This document shows positions 26,194-39,417 of a stretch of 64,000 nt of DNA, in pieces; the stretch's first letter is position 1, and each line of letters opens with the position of its first letter. The translations under genes and the position numbers were made by a program. The notes under the pieces were generated by a model. It was not told the DNA's origin and searched no databases. It was given only the letters and a program-made list of their open reading frames with translations. Where the stretch lies: the NCBI RefSeq assembly GCF_901709675.1, contig NC_051106.1, positions 10,366,001-10,430,000 on the forward strand, in the 5' to 3' direction. The stretch comes from Syngnathus acus. Its lineage: Eukaryota; Chordata; Actinopteri; Syngnathiformes; Syngnathidae.

Positions 26194-27978
26194 TGCAATG
26201 ATTCAAACTGATGGAGGTTGGGAGACTTGCCCAGCTCGGGGACTAATTAAACTGCCATTGTTGGCTTTGATACAATGGCATGAAGAATGATATAGAAAGC
26301 GCTTCAGTGGGAAGGGAATTTGAAACGTTGCACAGAAGGGCTCCCATATTGCTATAAATCTTCCACCTCTGCTCTCCTTGCATTATTAGTATCATGATAG
26401 CTGTTAAATATCATTGCCCTTATTTCCATTTTGAAAAATCATGGGATGTTTTGTTTCGCTCACTGACCGTTGAAATGATTTAGACGAGTCACTTTTCCAG
26501 TATTTATCAGGCGTGCGCACAGATGGACCTATAGCGGTACCCTTTTGCCTTGGATGAAAACAAATATCATGACTGCTCGACCTGTTTTTATTTATTCACT
26601 CTCTGCAATATTTACATTACCCTCAGTCATCAATTCTCCCCCCCAAAAGGCATTTACGTATTTGGGTGCCCACAGGCGCCAGAGAATATCAAGTAGCTCT
26701 CTCAATAAAGTGTAGAAAATAGAAACAAGTTTCTGCAAACTCCACTGTTGGGTTAATCCCAACTAATCTTTTTCACGATGTCATTTTCAAAGTGTGTTTG
26801 CCTCATCAACTATTGCTACACAAATGAGGGGAAATGCGGAGCGGCATTTTCGGGCTGTTGATAAAAACAATAAGTCCCGGCCGGTCCCGCTCTCCGCCAT
26901 GACTGATGATGAGATGGAAATGCGTTTTCCATCGGCTCACTTAATGTCCAGATGCGTGGCTGATTCCATTTTGGTGCAAGTCATCAGCATCAAGTAAGGG
27001 CAAAAATGTACACTTCATGTTCTGCAAGCTACGCCATTTGATATTTCTGTTCCAAGCACGCTTGTCGTTCCTTGGACTTTGTTCTACTCGGAATGAGCGC
27101 ACAGTAGTAACAGCAATGTCTTCCAAGTGTTGGAACCAATACACCACATGACTGAATTCATTTATCAATGAATATATGTTTTCGATTTTTATTGTAGCTT
27201 GATCCTTTTCACTTGGTCATTGGAGCAGCTGGCATGCGTGTGGGCACCAGCGCATGCATGCTGCAGCCCTTCTACATATTTTACCTGCACACTAAATGTC
27301 AAATGATCTCTGTCGAATAGCAAATAGCTTCCATTGAAGCAAACACCAAAATAGAAGAGACAGCACAGTCATCCATATTTTGATTTTGCGTGGCGTGACG
27401 ACCCAGTTGAGCATGTTGTGTAACACCTTAATCTGAAGTCATTGATAATTGCGTTCTGGAAACATTTTGTTTTGAAAGAGGCAATCTGATATCGAATGAA
27501 CTTGATTTCTTGACACTTCATGAGTTGAATGCATTTAATCTGCGGGGATTATGATCTGGAAATTGCTGCTGTCTTTCAAAACCATCACACGAAAAAACTA
27601 AAAGCAGGCCTATGTGCATCACTTCACCACACAAGCAAATACAGGGAGGGTAGCTTTGAAAAATAGAGCTAGTACAGTGAGTGTGTTATAGGTTTGATAT
27701 ATCAAATTGATTGCAGGTCATGCATGATTCAGGCATTCACAAAGGTTGCTAAATGGCCTCCATCACAAGTGATTACATTTCTTCTCCTTCACGCAGGGCT
27801 AGCAGCGCCTTCCCTTTGGCCAGAGCAGCCATATAATCTACTTAAGTGTGCTTTGATTTATCTCAAGGCAAAGTTTTAAATGAAAGGACAAGAGGTTAAA
27901 AAAGTGATGAGCATGGTTTCATTTGTACATAGGGGATTCTTCTTTGCACTTTGGTTGAAACCAAAATGACCTCTTTTT

Positions 27979-28159
27979 CCATCCATCCATCCATCCACCC
28001 ATCCATCCATCCATCCACCCACCCACCCATCCATCCATCCATCCATCCATCCATCCATCCATCCATCCATCCATCCATCCATCCATCCATCCATCCATCC
28101 ATCCATCCATCCATCCATCCATCCATCCATCCATCCATCCATCCATCCATCCATCCATT
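27979..28159. repeat. (CCAT)n array, about 180 bp
   Basis: CCAT tetramers with a few CCAC variants at the left end (27996-28027). The left end is variant-rich and the right end pure, the usual picture of polarised growth. The poly-MDGW frames over it are artefacts. Confidence 0.97.
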
Positions 28160-31102
28160 TTTACTTAATGCCCTTTGCAGTCGGCCTGGGAGGAAGCACA
28201 GTGGCAGGCTACTGCAGTTGCTTTGGAAACAAAGGAGACCATGCTGGCCCACTGGCATATTGGTTTGAAAAAAAGATATGACAGCTCCTAATGAATGGCC
28301 TATATGATGGATATATTTTTCAGGGTTTCCCTGCCTTACCGCATCCATCCATCAATCTAGAGCATGTTTGACAAAGTGTAAAAATGGGAATAATACAACT
28401 AGTGTCCGTGACACTGAAACAAGTCCATATTTCGTCTATCTTGCTTTTTGTCTCTCAGTAGCCCTTCACATTTGTCACCCTTGATGTTATATTTGACAAA
28501 CGTCAGTAAGAGCATCAACACATCTATCAATGACAACAAAATCCGATTTTTTGGTCAATAGTGATTAGGGGCAAAAAGCTTTTTAGCGTTATCATATTTG
28601 TTGAATATATGGATACCTGCGTTTGCTGATGCGGGCTTCACATCATTTAAAAGCTATAATTCATGCGTTTTGCAAAAAACAAAAGACCATCCTATCCACT
28701 CCGATTCTCTCACAATGCAGTTTCTCTCATGCATCCTCCTGTGTGTGTGTTTTATGTCTGTGCGCAAGACACTTGTTAAAAAATAACAGTTTCTCTAACA
28801 GCTGGCTGTTTTTGGCTTCAGCCCTTATTGACCAACAGGAACTTTGATCTTGCAAGCTTGAAAAGACCCCACGGTACAAACAAGTAAAGCCTTTGTCACA
28901 ACCACTTAACACTGCGGGACCCCAACAAGCAACACACACCAAGGTAATATGATAAATGTGCTTGGCGCCTTACGTGTCACCAATTGATTTGGACAGCAGG
29001 AGATTTTGTGAGCCAACATGCTTTCAATTACCAGCATGGCGGCACACAGCGAGGCTTTACATCAAACGGGATCCATCTGAAGCGCAATTTCAAGACTTTC
29101 ATAATTACAAAATAGAAGCCATAACACAATATAGTACACACATAAAGGTGAAGTGCGATATGGCAAGGGAACGCTGCATTTGTGTTTATTATTTTGCCAC
29201 TCTGAAGTCATTCAAGATGGGTTTTATGGCAATTAGCCAATCCAATGAATCGTCGAATTAGAGTTGATTATCTGATTGTCGCAACAGTTGATTCAAGTGA
29301 ATCGGAAAAGCTCTTTTAGCATGAACACTCTTTTAGTCTTCTTGCTGCCTGTGTTTATGATTAGCTGGTAGAATTGAAGGTCTCCAAGCAGCAGGGTGGC
29401 CGGCCATAAAGCCTCCCACTTAGAGTCATTTTCGGATGGCTGCGCAATGGTACGGCTGATAACAATAACAACAACAACAACAAAGTTCACAGTGACACAT
29501 TTACAAACAGGAGGTCATGCTGTTAAAGCAGATACACTAATTATCTTCAAATCAAATAAAAAACAACATTACCAAGGGAACATGCAAAATGATAAGAATC
29601 AAGGTACAATTAAACTAATCATTGTTTCTTTTGTGCTATTATATTTGAATTGACCACATTTGCAGTATAATGGACGACAGTGAGGCTTCATTTAAGGTCA
29701 GTGACAACGGCATGTTCGCGATTGATCATTTTCTGTAGCACAATGATAGCCTTTGCACCTGGTAGTGGAGACATGCTCCAAATATACTTGGCTGACATTG
29801 ACAATGCACTGCACCGTATCAGTGGGCCACGCTTCTTCACAATCTGGTCATTGGCATCAGATGCATTCAAAACCATGGTACGTCATAAAAACTCTTTCGT
29901 GGGACACAAACTCAGATGCCCCTAGGAAAAGATGAAATGTCATTTTAATACTGTCAGTCAACGGCTCATTAAAACAAACAATCCCATTTCCTCTTCACTG
30001 GCTATATACTACAAGTTTATCTTTTCTCAGTCTCCCTGGAGGTTTGAAGCTGCTCGTTGTGGGCCATAAGTTCCGTCCATTTCTTATTCATTCGAAACCT
30101 GTGTGGGTCCTCCAAATCAACTCAGCCACCTGCACGAATCCTCAAATCAATCTGCAGTGAGGATGTAGATGCACAACCAATATACTACATGTATATCATT
30201 GATACTAACTAGATAGATCGTAACAATGTAGACATAATTCCACAATATTCATAGAGCTCAACAACCACAGCTGCATAGAAAGGGCTGAAGTGAGACAGTG
30301 AAAACAAGAAATAAAGACAGCAAACGCAATTAAAAAATAAAACACGCTTCAATAAAAAGGCAAACCTTATTCCAGCTCCGAAATGAATCTGTGAGACTAA
30401 AGACAAGTGTACGTTGACAGCTTTTGATGGAGTGCCGTGTTGCTTTGAGGCTTCGTGTCGCTCTGAGAATGGAATGGCTCCCATGTGACAAAGGCTATGT
30501 GTCTGTCGGCGGTGGCCCGTGTTTAACAAGCTGCCAGTGGAGCACGCAATTAACACCACCTCATTGAGGAATCTATTTAGCCTCACAGGTGATTGCTTTT
30601 CCTTGCCTGCCTGCCACACTCAATGCCTTGTCAGCACCATGACATCAAGCAAAATTCCACCAAGGAAGGGGAGACAAATTGATTGCACGACAGAAAGAAA
30701 AAAACAAAGGCAATATTCCCGAATTCTTAGAGAAATGGAGTTGGCGACAAGGCCTCTGAGCTCAACGCGCCTTATCTCCCTCCCCACGGCTTCGTGCATA
30801 CGGAGGACAAATATGTCACGGGATAAGCACGGAGGGCTTATCAGCGTCTACCAAGTGAGAGCTGATTGACATCATGTTAGCATAAGTATGCTTGTGTGGC
30901 TCTTGTTTGTGCATGGGGAAAACAGACAACCTTACCTGTGGGAGCTCACATTGTTTAAGTCTCAGACTGGCTCTACGTGTGTTGGTGTGTGTGTGTGTTT
31001 GTGGATAACCCTCAAATGAAATACTATGGCACCCTTCTGCCTCAAGACAACTTGAGCATACAAGCACGGCTACGTCATAAAGCCACGGAGACACCATGAA
31101 AT

Positions 31103-31106
<4 letters not shown>

Positions 31107-31159
<53 letters not shown>
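31107..31159. repeat. (GA)26 microsatellite
   Basis: About 53 bp of uninterrupted AG dinucleotides. Confidence 0.95.
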
Positions 31160-31162
<3 letters not shown>

Positions 31163-33195
31163 CAAGCTGAGCAAAGAAGGAAGGTGACAAAGAAAAGGGC
31201 AAGGACAGGTTAGCAAAAAAAAAGGTTGTGTACACCTTCATTGAGATGGACATTCATATGAATTTATCACCACCTTCTTTTTTGGTTGCACCACTACTCA
31301 AAGTTTGGATGGAACTGGAATATTAAACTCTATTAAAAATTCACCACCAAAACCAAACATTTGTTCAATAAAATCAGAATGACAGCTACCCTGACACTTT
31401 AAAATGTGCTGTATCATTTCCAAAGCCACAGCAGCAGCGGCGGCAGCAACGGCAGCTGTGTGGCACACGCTGCCAGATTGCGGAAATAATCAAATCAATC
31501 TTAGTCACTTGCAGCATTCACTGTCTGACAAGCAAAGGGGGGAAAAAAAAGCTAAGTTGAGTGCTGTATGCTTATATTTTCTGGTAAAAACTCTAACACA
31601 TGCATAATGGATGGAGGACAGTATCAGTGTGTCCTTTCTAGGCCAGCGATGTATTTATGAGGTTGAGGAGAGAAGACAGCATTATAATACCTTTCACGCA
31701 TTGACATAGTTATTTGGAGCCAACACAAAAGCAGAGTTCAAAGCTTTCATTCATCTGCACTGTAGTGATGAAATCAGAAAAAAAATCACATCTTTTGATG
31801 ATAGCACCCATTTCCTTGTCCCAAGCATTATTATTAGGAACATTTGAAAGGAGACATTATGTACTATATTTTTCCAATTTGATTAGGCGGCTGTCTTAAA
31901 TTTCAGTGTCCCTCGTGAGGATAAGCAGTTCAGAAAAGAAATGAATGAACTCAATTTTACCAATGATATTTGATGAGTTTTGGCCCCATCCAAATGGCGG
32001 CTGCGTTGACATATTGCCTGGTGAAACATGGTGGAAGTTTCTTGGAGACAAGCAAGAAAAAAACGTTTTGAACGAGACACAACTCCCTTTTTTTGCAAGC
32101 TCAAAAACGTGCTCGGCAGTCCCAAGCGTTTGCTGTTCGATGACATGTAATGGATCAATCTGATGTATTGAAATATTCTATTTTGATTTCAAATCTTGCC
32201 ATTATGCTCCAAACATTTCAAGTTACAGAAGTGAAGTATAATGGAAGAAGTCAAAAAGTCAAACAGGCTGCAAAAGTAACAAGAACTCCATGTGCCTGTT
32301 CCGACTTACTTTGTTTATGTTTCCACTGCAACTGATCACACCTTCAGAGAAGGCAACTAGCAGAGAGGGACTTGTCAGCGCACAAGCAGACGAGCTTTGA
32401 TAGTGTTTAGCGGAGAGGAGCAAAAAGACTTTTGACTGTTTGGGGTAAGTGAGGCGAGAATTCCACCATGTGCTTTTTAATGTGAAGCTCCACTACAGGG
32501 GACACAGCAGTGGCTGACTCACAAACATTCAATCGAGGTCACAGACACACACTTAAGGAAAGTAAGTGCCAGCAGGAAACACAAATTGCTAGTATCATCA
32601 TTCTCAATGGTCACATTGCTATTTACAACATGACTCAACTTGAGTGAGCTGAACATTGGCACTTATGTATATCAAAATGATGTCAACACTAAAATTCACT
32701 CACAGCCACAGAGATGCAGCGTACGATAAATGCTTCCACTGCTTCTCAAGTTTGACTGACTCTGTGTTTCTCGTGGTCATTTCAAATTGCTGAATGAAAC
32801 AAACTGTTGTCTGTCTGTCCGTCTGTCCTGTGCTGCATTTTCAGTCTTATGCCATCAGGAAGATGCATCCCTCTTTGTCCCTACAAAAGATAAGTGCATT
32901 TCCACCGGCACACAGTCCGTCAACATTTTGCCATTTCGCTCCTATTGCACTTGGGTAATCTCTGTAATTGTGAGGATCCTCTCTCGCTCTTATTTTTGCC
33001 TCAAGAGGCGGCTCGTCGCTATCCTCTGGATTGAACGCCGCTAATATTTCGACAACAACCTGTTTGCGATTATTTTACCAGGCCAAATCAAAATCAATGT
33101 CTCCCATTCAGCTCTACCTCAACATCTATTTGATTTATTTTTTTGTCTTGGTCAATTGCACTTTAACAGCTCACTTGTACTGTTCCACCTTCAGG

Positions 33196-33279
<84 letters not shown>
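33196..33279. repeat. (AGCC)n array 1
   Basis: About 84 bp of perfect AGCC tetramers. A second array of the same unit lies 415 bp to the right and an inverted one is at 43960. Confidence 0.95.
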
Positions 33280-33280
<1 letters not shown>

Positions 33281-33693
33281 TGTGCCAATTGATATTCTCC
33301 TCACAATTTTGCTCTTTCCTTTCTGCCACACTCAGTCTTTCTAACAACATACTTTGACTATTCTAATCACACAATCATAGTCATACACTGTATATAGAAT
33401 TCATCCACGATTCCAACAAGTAAGCCATCTTTTGCTACTAATAGTCCGCCAGGTCATAGACTTTAGAAAATACATGCAATCATTTATTCCAACAGAAAAT
33501 TGCACCACAGCTTTTTATGATATTGTATTTCTTTCAGACATAGTCCAAAGTTGATCCGGAATGGGCTAGCGAGCTCATGACATGTTCTGCCTCAGAAATT
33601 CAGCCATGTGGCTTTCAAGCTATTACACAGCAAAATAATCCGTTTCCAGCCATTACACACTGGAACACACCATTACGCAGCCAGGCTGCACCG

Positions 33694-33716
33694 AGCCAGC
33701 CAGCCAGCCAGCCGGC

Positions 33717-33760
<44 letters not shown>
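33694..33760. repeat. (AGCC)n array 2
   Basis: About 67 bp of AGCC tetramers with a GGCC-GGCC substitution block near 33713-33720, in the same orientation as array 1. Confidence 0.95.
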
Positions 33761-33761
<1 letters not shown>

Positions 33762-35556
33762 GCTCAAAGCATTTTCAGCTTTTATTGACAGTCGGAATGA
33801 TTCGCTAGGAGCTGCTCGGTTCCCATCCATCACACTCTGAGCGCAACCCAGACACAAAGTGGAGAGAGAGAGGAGGGGGATACTAATGAGTGACAGAGCT
33901 AGAGAATGATACCAGCAAGGCCAGCTCCATCAATCGCTATTTAGAAAAAGAGAGCAAATGCGGGGGACAATGGAGAAAATAGCAAGACTGCATTCATCTT
34001 GTTACACTTTCAGATGTTGAGGCTCTGATTGGTCTTGAATTGTTCATCTGTGAACACTTCAACAGGAGGTTGGCAGCCCACCTCAGGTTATTTAGCATGG
34101 AAGGCGTTTTCTTGGCCAAGTCCCCACAGAGTACGTGCGTGCCTTGACCCCTGCTTCCCCTTTCTCTTGAGCGAGGCAGAGTTGGCCGGTGTAAATTCCC
34201 TATATCTCCATAGACAGATTGAGGTTCTTGATGTGAGGACACTCACCATGACAGTATTGTTACACCAATTCCCAGGATGCACACAAAAGGCCTGACATAT
34301 GCTTTGACAATGGCCACTCCCAGCCCAGAGCACTGACTGACTCACTACCCCGGTGCGGTGCGGTGCTGTGGCTACATCCATACGTACGAGGAGGAGAATG
34401 ATTGAGAGAATCAGGCCCAAATAGAAGCCGGCAGATCATGAGCAGATGCACGCAAATGGAAAATGTAGCACAAATGATTCCCAATGACTCATTTACTCTG
34501 AGCCCGAGCATCCATCAGCAGACGTGCAAGATAAAGTTTGAGCCCAGGCGCTTATCAATACGCCAAGCAATTTGTCAAAGTCAACACAATTTTTCCAGAA
34601 CAATAAGCCTCAAAAACGCCAGGCCCATATTTTATGGACGGCGCTCGTGTCGTATCTTCATTTTCATGCTGTGGCATTTCTAGTTTCTAGCCGCTGAAAG
34701 AATTGGAACTTAATTCGCCACTACGGCATTGATAAATCAAAGAATTCGACACACACCGACCGTCTCTTTCCGTTCAGACGGCCTTTAAAGGTTAAACAAT
34801 TTAAGAAAACATATTCCAAGCATATCTGGAGGCAAATGCACATCTGAAGTTTGAACTAGTAGTGTGCATGATTTTACATACGACCTTTGCAAATCTTACA
34901 AGTTTTCAGGAGCTCGTACCAGCTCAGGATGTCAAAGATTCACTTTAGATTTGTGTTTTGCCTTTCTTTTGCCTTACTGGAATTTGGAATGACTTACGTA
35001 TCACCCGCATAAAAAGCACTTTATCACACCTGGGTAGGAATATGCATGCAACATACGAGTGCAAAATTAAAGATAGCTAGGGGCCACATGGACAAAAGTG
35101 TCTCAGGCATAAATATCTCATATCTGTGGCTCTTAAAATAAATATGAAGAATTGTTTGGGCATTGCATAATGTATTCCGTGCAGCCTATCCAGCTGGATC
35201 TGCTTCTCAGGAAGTCTTCCACACACCCTGGGGATGCACTTTCTTGCACTTTGCGGAGAGACATCAATATCTGCAGAAGACTAGCAGAGACAAATCAGCT
35301 GTACCTGAGGGTTGGGGGGGGGGCTTTTTGGCATACTCCATCCACTACTTGAGGTGACCCTCTCAGAAAGAGTCTTCATTGGCTCGACACGAGGCAGCTG
35401 ATAATTAAAGTGTCCTCTGTCAGGTGTCCAGCATGGCGCCTCATTACAATGCTGCTGCTGCTGCTGCTGCAAAAAAAAAAAAAACCATTCAGCACAGAAC
35501 TTCCCAGCCAATTTTAAAGACTCTCTATTTTTTCCAAAGGCAGAAAAAGGCCACAT

Positions 35557-35598
<42 letters not shown>
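35557..35598. repeat. (ATC)14 microsatellite
   Basis: 42 bp of perfect ATC trinucleotides. The poly-His frame across it is an artefact. Confidence 0.95.
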
Positions 35599-35599
<1 letters not shown>

Positions 35600-35879
35600 C
35601 TCCAGAGGGCAAGTAAGCCTTCACATTTTACCCATCAGTGAGCTTCATTTGATTTTGACTTTGAAATTACGACGTGGTGGCGCAGGAGTCATGTTAAACC
35701 ATCTGATAAACATTCCAAATGATCCCATAGGTCCTAGCTTCCTAGTGCACAATTGCATTCAACTGGACCACGTTGTCATTGCAGGTCAGAGCACTTTTGG
35801 AACAAGCTTGGGCTTCTTTTCCAAGTGGTGGCAGAGCCGATGTGAACGAGATGTGAACCTTGTGTCAGGTCGCTGGGAA

Positions 35880-36070
35880 GCCATCCTGCTTATCTCCTCG
35901 CTGTGATGGATTTCCAGCTCCTCCAGAAGGATGTCCAAAGGCCATTCCTGGATCTTGCGCTCCAACAGTGCCACGGTACTGGTATCGCTCTTGTCCGATA
36001 CCGTCGGCAGCTGCTTACGCAGATGACCGAGGGAGGCATCCACGTCCCGTTCGGCTTGAGGCGCCCGTAT
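35880..36070 (-). other. Unexplained GC-rich open segment (possible orphan exon or gene fragment)
   Basis: In an AT-rich desert, this roughly 190-bp block is clearly GC-richer and is open on both strands. The minus-strand frame gives a protein-like, charged, leucine-rich segment (ERDVDASLGHLRKQLPTVSD, then LLERKIQEWPLDILLEELE) that could form helices. It is bounded upstream by an in-frame TGA and has no convincing acceptor in that frame. The plus-strand frame starts at an ATG at 35906 (MDFQLLQKDVQRPF...). I recognise no family. It could be a lone exon, a retrocopy fragment or a decayed element. Confidence 0.35.
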
Positions 36071-36112
36071 TCACTTGAACTTACGGAGGCCTTCAAAAAG
36101 ATAGATGGATAG

Positions 36113-39100
36113 ATAGTCACTGAATGGCTGGCTACTCATGGTTCGTTCAGTGCAGGAAATAATTGACTTAGCTTCCTCCTGGCGAAAGGCGTTCCTTCCT
36201 CTTTGTTTTCAAGCACATGACAAGTGAATTTCTTCAACTGCTGCCTGTTGTGGAACATCAACTCAGGGAAATGAATGATGTTCCTTCCTGTGAGCGCAAT
36301 TAAGGAGTGACTATTAGAAGCAATTCATCAAAGCACTTGAGCAGTAACTTTGAATAGAGTGATTGCGCTGTCAGCAGGGAGCTTTTATTATTCTGCTCAA
36401 ATGAAATTTTCCCTTTTGTAGCGCAATAGGTCAATTCCATTTGTCACCAACACCGTTGCAACAACTTTGCTCCTGCGCTGACGAACAAGTATAGTATCAA
36501 AAGGTACAAAAGGTTTGCTGTATCTAACATGTTATGTTTTTGCATTGTTGTCTTGATAAAGGCAATCAGTGCATTGGAAATGAATGAAGCGCATACTAAA
36601 ATTGTTTGGTAAGGTTGCAAAAATTGCAGGAGAGATATTATTATAAGGGTAACTACTTTTGAATGTTAGGGACTAGTGATATATGTAGTTTATCCATTCC
36701 CTAACAACTTGACAGATCAAGACATAAACTCTCAATTGCTTTTTTTTTTTTGAACATTTTGTCGTAATGCTGCATGATGTTAAACTCCGGCAAGGTGATT
36801 AATGACGGACTAAAAATCAAAGGGTTCTGCGTATCAGGGTTATTTTTCTATCTCAGCAGAAAGGATTCACAGTCCATGCATTGTTGCACACATTTCTGCA
36901 CACGTTTGTGCCGTTGGCCTATTGTGTGAGAAGTGATGTCACACGCACACACACACAAGATAAAATGGCCCCCTCAGGAGAGAAGGCGCCTCACTTAATT
37001 CACTTAATCTCTCTGTTGCACACCCTGCGGGTGAGACAGATAGTCGAGCATTACTCTGCTCCTTTAACTATCCACCTGATCTTCCTTCACTTATGTCCTT
37101 GTTTCCCTGTCACCTCTATCTCTAGCCTTTATAATCTTGTCATCTCGTCTCCACCAGATAGCGTCTCACTTAGTCCATTAATGTCCATTAATCCCCAACT
37201 CGGATTGTACCTTTTGAAAGGAACCAGCGCTTCACTTATAAAAAAATACTCTGCACTTGTAATTTCTTGACTTATCTCTGTAGAAGCGTCACTTTCACCT
37301 CAGTTGCCGTCATTTAACCCTCATAATCTGCATTTTGGTGCTTTCATCAATCCTCTTGTCCATGGTATTGCCCACAACAGTGCCAAAAGAGATGTTTTGG
37401 GTTAGTGGAGCGCTCCCATTCCAGACACCAAGACAAAAGCATTTGTCCCCTTAGCCCACCCTAATGAACTGTGCGGCAGTTATTCATTTCACGCGGGTGG
37501 CTGGATTGGTAGCAGTGAATTAGTTTAGATTGTAAAAATGCTGGAAAACACACCTCTATATTGATATATTTCACTTTTATGGCAACATTTCCGACACAGG
37601 TGTGTCCGTATTAGGTCCAGTGAGATTTCACATGCAGAAACATACGGCTCGACAAAAGGTGTCAAGCGGAAACCACAAAGATTCGCGTTGGTATACGTTG
37701 ACTGTCGGAAAAAGAATTGGTCTGGTATAGTCAGGTTGAAAATGGAAAAAATGAGGCAGGTTGTTGCTTTTTGCACACGATATGTCATGAAATCAAGTTA
37801 AGATTTGAATCTGGAGAAAGAAGCCTATGATTGCTTTCCTCGCCTCTCCGCTCCTGTCTTATCTCCAAGCACCTATCATCCCTTTTCATCTGATCATCAA
37901 TCAAGTCCCGACTTGACTGACAACTGATGAAAATCTCGTGGTAGCAGAGGATGAAGCCGACCGACATGGTGTTGGCGGAGGTGGATCACTTGACTTTAAT
38001 CTGAGGAAGTGGTGAACAAGAGGAGCTTTGTCATACACTAGGTAGCAGTAGTATCATGAGATTGAAGGTAGGATGTGCATATTCATCGTAAGCCAAAGTC
38101 CTGAAGTTATGATCAATAATTAGCCAGCTCAGTGAATACGCTGAGGTCGCCAGCAAAGTACTTTGCATCCATTTATGAGAAGAATTAGGCTATGGGCTAT
38201 AAACAGCAACAGCAAAGTACAACACCCTTATGTGAACTTATTTTGTGGACCTTGACATTTCATCATAATACTTACGGACAATAAGCTTTAGCTCTTTCAG
38301 AAACTGCTGTTCCCAGTTTTGCGTCTCGTCTTTTATTTGTATCCCCTGCTTACGGCGTCATGGAATATGGAAGTGGACCATGCAAAGGCCCCTCAGGTTG
38401 ATTTCCTTAACCCCTTGAACCACCTAGTGAGACAAGCTGTTTCAGACGTTACTGAGGTCAGCATGTTCCCATGTCAAGGTTCTCGGGAGGAGAAAAAAAA
38501 AAAGTCATCAAAACAGCCCACTAGTTGTTGGGACATTTGCCTCCCAGTCGTGATGTCTCCGAGTCATTGCTCAGCTTGCGGAATTTGCATCTTCTCCCTT
38601 GTGCTGGCATGTCATTTCTCCATGAACTTGTGCTTCCACCCTGGTTTGCAAAATTTGCATGAAGTCCAGCCCCAAAGTCAGCTCGGATAAGGCTCCACCT
38701 GCGCTAAAGTGAAGAAGAGCTATGGAAAATGGATGCTAGAGTGAAGCCACAACAAATCAGAGCATTGCGCATGATTTCAGCTTTGAGTCCATGTCAGCAG
38801 TTGAAACAGGATTTCCTTACGGGTGGATGCAGCTCTTGACTAATGTCCCAGAATGGTAAATTATGATTCAATCACAAACATCCTTAGGGTTCCAAAAGAA
38901 TGAAAATGCGTCGATTTACCCAACCGATGGACGGCACTTTCACAAAGCTAATTGTTTCTGAGCTGTGTGGCAATTTCCGATTGCAGGAAAAAGAATAGTA
39001 CAAGCTTATGGGCCATCTCTGAGCAAAAAGGGTCACACACATTGATTTATGCAGACCAAACATATGCTTCAAGGAAAACGCTGAACTTTTCTTGAACCAC

Positions 39101-39381
39101 AATTGCCACACAGCATCAAAGTAACAAATCTGGTGTGAAATATGAATATTTGACTGATTAAAGCTTTAGCTAGTGGAGAAAGAGTTTATCCTAAGGACAT
39201 CTGCGTAATGAGGAACACTAACTTCACCGCTTACAACCTTTGCTTCTCACCGTGAAGTCAAGTTTCCATTCTGCGAAATGAATTGGCTAATTGCTGCGCT
39301 CCTTTTACACAATGTGAGGAAAATGACTGGCACTTTCAATTTGTAGGTCTGCTAAGTGATAGATAGACGGGTGGGTGAGTG

Positions 39382-39417
<36 letters not shown>

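Larger units (their letters stand above)
24963..35556. other. Gene-free stretch rich in simple-sequence arrays
   Basis: No coding exon or RNA gene recognised. It contains the TTCC, GAGCCTGA, CCAT, GA and two AGCC arrays listed separately. Open frames over these arrays are repeat artefacts, and the remaining frames are of chance length with no domain. Confidence 0.45.

Noticed and set aside
27876-28348. Frames encoding poly-MDGW and poly-HPSI
   Set aside because: Translation of the CCAT array.
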